From: Geothermobacter sp964501815
Lineage (GTDB): Bacteria > Desulfobacterota > Desulfuromonadia > Desulfuromonadales > Geothermobacteraceae
Assembly: GCA_964501815.1 (NCBI GenBank)
Contig: CAZCUR010000091.1
Span: 1-9,448, forward strand
DNA: 9,448 bases
Direction: 5' to 3'
The position numbers were made by a program, and so were the translations under genes. Below, one piece after another: positions 8,184 through 9,448 of the stretch. The notes beneath the pieces are model-generated. The model was given only the letters and a program-made list of their open reading frames with translations, was not told the DNA's origin and searched no databases. Numbering within the stretch: position 1 is the stretch's first letter; every line of letters starts with the position of its first letter.

Positions 8184-9197
8184 TCAGCAGATGCGCGGCA
8201 GCTGCTCTCCGGCCAGCATTTCGATGGCGCGCAGGCCGCCGATGCCGGTACGCATCAGCACCCGGCCGGTCGAGTCGTCTGTCACCTCCCCGATGACTGC
8301 CGCCTGTTGCCCCAGGGGGTGTTTTTGCATGGTTTTCAGGGCGATATCGGCGGCCTCCGGAGCGACAAAGGCGAGCAGCTTGCCCTCGTTGGCGACGAAG
8401 AGGGGATCCAGCCCGAGAATGGCGCAGGCCCCGCGCACGGTGTCCTGGATCGGCAGGGCGCTTTCGTCCAGGGTGATGTCGACCTGGGCCTGCCCGGCGA
8501 TCTCGCGCAGGGTGGTGGCGACCCCTCCCCGGGTCGGATCGCGCAGCACGTGGACGGCGTCGCCGCAGGCGGCAAACAGCTCCTCGACCAGACCGTTGAG
8601 GGCGGCGCTGTCGCTGCGGATATCCCCGGACAATTCCAGCCCCTCGCGGCTGGCGAGCACCGCCATGCCGTGGTCGCCGATGGTGCCGTTGATCAGCACC
8701 TTGTCGCCCACCCGGGCGCCGGCGCCGCCGGTGTCGCGTCCGGCCGGGACGTGGCCGATGCCGGCGGTGTTGATGAAGATACGGTCCCCCTTGCCGCGCG
8801 GCACCACCTTGGTATCGCCGGTGACGATGCGCACTCCGGCATTGTCGGCGGCGGCGCGCATGGAGGCGAGGATTTGCTGCAGATCCGCGACCGGCAGCCC
8901 TTCCTCCAGGATCAGGCCGACGCTGATGGCCACCGGAACCGCCCCGGCCATGGCCAGGTCGTTGACCGTGCCGTTGACGGCCAGGTCACCGATGTTGCCG
9001 CCCGGAAAGAAGATCGGATCGACCACGTAGGAATCAGTGGTAAAGGCCAGTTCGCCTGCCACCGGCGGCAGGATGGCCGCGTCGTTCTGGTCTTTGGGCG
9101 CGACCCCCGAAAGGGCGGGGATGATGATGTCGTCGAGCAGCTGATGGCTCAGCTTGCCGCCACTGCCGTGACCGAGGAGGATGATGTCGGTTTTCAT
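8184..9197 (-). CDS. hypE: Hydrogenase maturation protein HypE (carbamoyl dehydratase)
   Basis: This 337-residue cytosolic PurM/SelD-fold ATPase makes the cyanide ligands of [NiFe] hydrogenase. HypF carbamoylates its C-terminal cysteine, HypE dehydrates the adduct with ATP, and the cyanide passes to iron on HypC-HypD. The diagnostic C-terminus PRIC ends at C337. Other family marks are LLGHGSGGKL (7-16), the TTDSYVVDPIFFPGG segment (53-67), VNGTVNDLAMAGA (74-86), TGDTKV (126-131) and RDPTRGGVATTL (219-230). Length is normal. SelD is excluded by the missing N-terminal Cys/Sec loop and by the PRIC tail. The ATG at 9195-9197 has GGAG six bases upstream. The end of hypD lies upstream on the same strand, but 187 bases separate the two genes instead of the usual tight junction. 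Confidence 0.95.
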   Translation of the reverse strand: MKTDIILLGHGSGGKLSHQLLDDIIIPALSGVAPKDQNDAAILPPVAGELAFTTDSYVVDPIFFPGGNIGDLAVNGTVNDLAMAGAVPVAISVGLILEEGLPVADLQQILASMRAAADNAGVRIVTGDTKVVPRGKGDRIFINTAGIGHVPAGRDTGGAGARVGDKVLINGTIGDHGMAVLASREGLELSGDIRSDSAALNGLVEELFAACGDAVHVLRDPTRGGVATTLREIAGQAQVDITLDESALPIQDTVRGACAILGLDPLFVANEGKLLAFVAPEAADIALKTMQKHPLGQQAAVIGEVTDDSTGRVLMRTGIGGLRAIEMLAGEQLPRIC

Positions 9198-9216
9198 GGG
9201 GAACTCCGGTTTGGTC

Positions 9217-9379
9217 TACCACAGAGCCACAGAGAGCACGGAGGACAAGGTCATGAGATATCTCTGTTTAAATAACATTTGAAAATTTCCGGGTACGCTT
9301 CATTGCGGCAAAAGCATTGCGAGGTTTTGGCAGAGGGATTTAAATCGTTTATCTCGGTGTCCTCTGTGCCTCTGTGGTA
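9217..9379. repeat. 163-bp AT-rich element with terminal inverted repeats (MITE-like)
   Basis: The left end (9217-9243) and the reverse complement of the right end (9353-9379) agree at 23 of 27 positions. Both start TACCACAGAG and contain CACAGAG. The core between them is clearly AT-rich against GC-rich surroundings. It includes the palindrome GAGATATCTC (9255-9264), TTTAAAT boxes near each side (9267-9273, 9339-9345) and a CATTGC direct repeat (9301, 9315). It has no coding capacity. It fills almost all of the hypD-hypE gap. This may be a non-autonomous mobile repeat or a large structured intergenic repeat; no obvious target-site duplication was seen. Confidence 0.6.
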
Positions 9380-9384
9380 AAAAG

Positions 9385-9448
9385 TCAGTTTGTGCCGTAC
9401 TTGTACTCCGCCGCGCAGGTCCCCTCGCTGGAGACCATGCAGGCGCCG
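9385..9448 (-). CDS. hypD: HypD, C-terminal fragment cut by the window edge
   Basis: The last 20 codons and TGA stop (9385-9387) of a minus-strand gene are visible. They encode GACMVSSEGTCAAEYKYGTN, which matches the conserved C-terminus of HypD, including the CMVSSEGxCAAxYxYG signature with its cysteines. HypD is the Fe-S scaffold that, with HypC, assembles the Fe(CN)2CO group before transfer to the hydrogenase large subunit. The rest of the gene lies right of the window. It is followed by hypE on the same strand, as in many hyp operons, but with an intervening repeat element. Confidence 0.85.
   Translation of the reverse strand, partial: GACMVSSEGTCAAEYKYGTN

Noticed and set aside
8184..9197. 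Initial reading as selenophosphate synthetase (SelD) or another PurM-fold enzyme
   Set aside because: The C-terminal PRIC cysteine, the lack of a SelD Cys/Sec loop and the adjacent hypD end identify HypE.

Overview
This is a GC-rich bacterial window carrying almost entirely minus-strand housekeeping, signalling and hydrogenase-maturation genes. The gene mix is HypD/HypE, a periplasmic-sensor PAS histidine kinase, an MshEN-GAF protein and a degenerate GGDEF regulator. It looks like an anaerobic deltaproteobacterium of the Desulfuromonadales/Geobacterales type. That placement is inference from gene content and style, not from a marker gene.

Layout, left to right. Positions 1-33 hold a strong intrinsic terminator for a plus-strand gene outside the window. 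A minus-strand cluster follows, read from right to left: an overlooked 23-residue four-cysteine microprotein (2105-2176), a RlmI-like SAM methyltransferase (1164-2084) and a low-specificity L-threonine aldolase (60-1115). A divergent intergenic region (2177-2375) carries candidate promoters for both directions. It leads to a plus-strand protein with an MshEN/GspE N-terminal domain and a GAF-like tail but no ATPase (2376-3455). Convergent to it is a minus-strand receiver-GGDEF protein (3510-4532). Its GGDEF active site is destroyed while the c-di-GMP inhibitory site is kept, so it is probably a c-di-GMP receptor rather than an enzyme.

The 293-base gap 4533-4825 holds two inverted repeats and a plus-strand promoter-terminator pair that outlines a possible small RNA of about 95 nt. 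Further right is a two-component pair: a 950-residue hybrid-sensing histidine kinase (periplasmic solute-binding domain, one membrane helix, three PAS domains, HisKA, HATPase) overlapping a single-domain response regulator by 4 nt. Its leader contains an extended -10 promoter and a perfect 15-bp inverted repeat at the start codon. The right end holds hypE and the last 20 codons of hypD. The two are separated by a 163-bp AT-rich element with 27-bp imperfect terminal inverted repeats.

Functionally, HypD and HypE cooperate in building the Fe(CN)2CO ligands of [NiFe] hydrogenases. The kinase and response regulator form a phosphorelay with no DNA-binding output in view. The MshEN-GAF and degenerate GGDEF proteins sit side by side as two plausible c-di-GMP-responsive effectors. 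The remaining genes are metabolic or RNA-modification functions.
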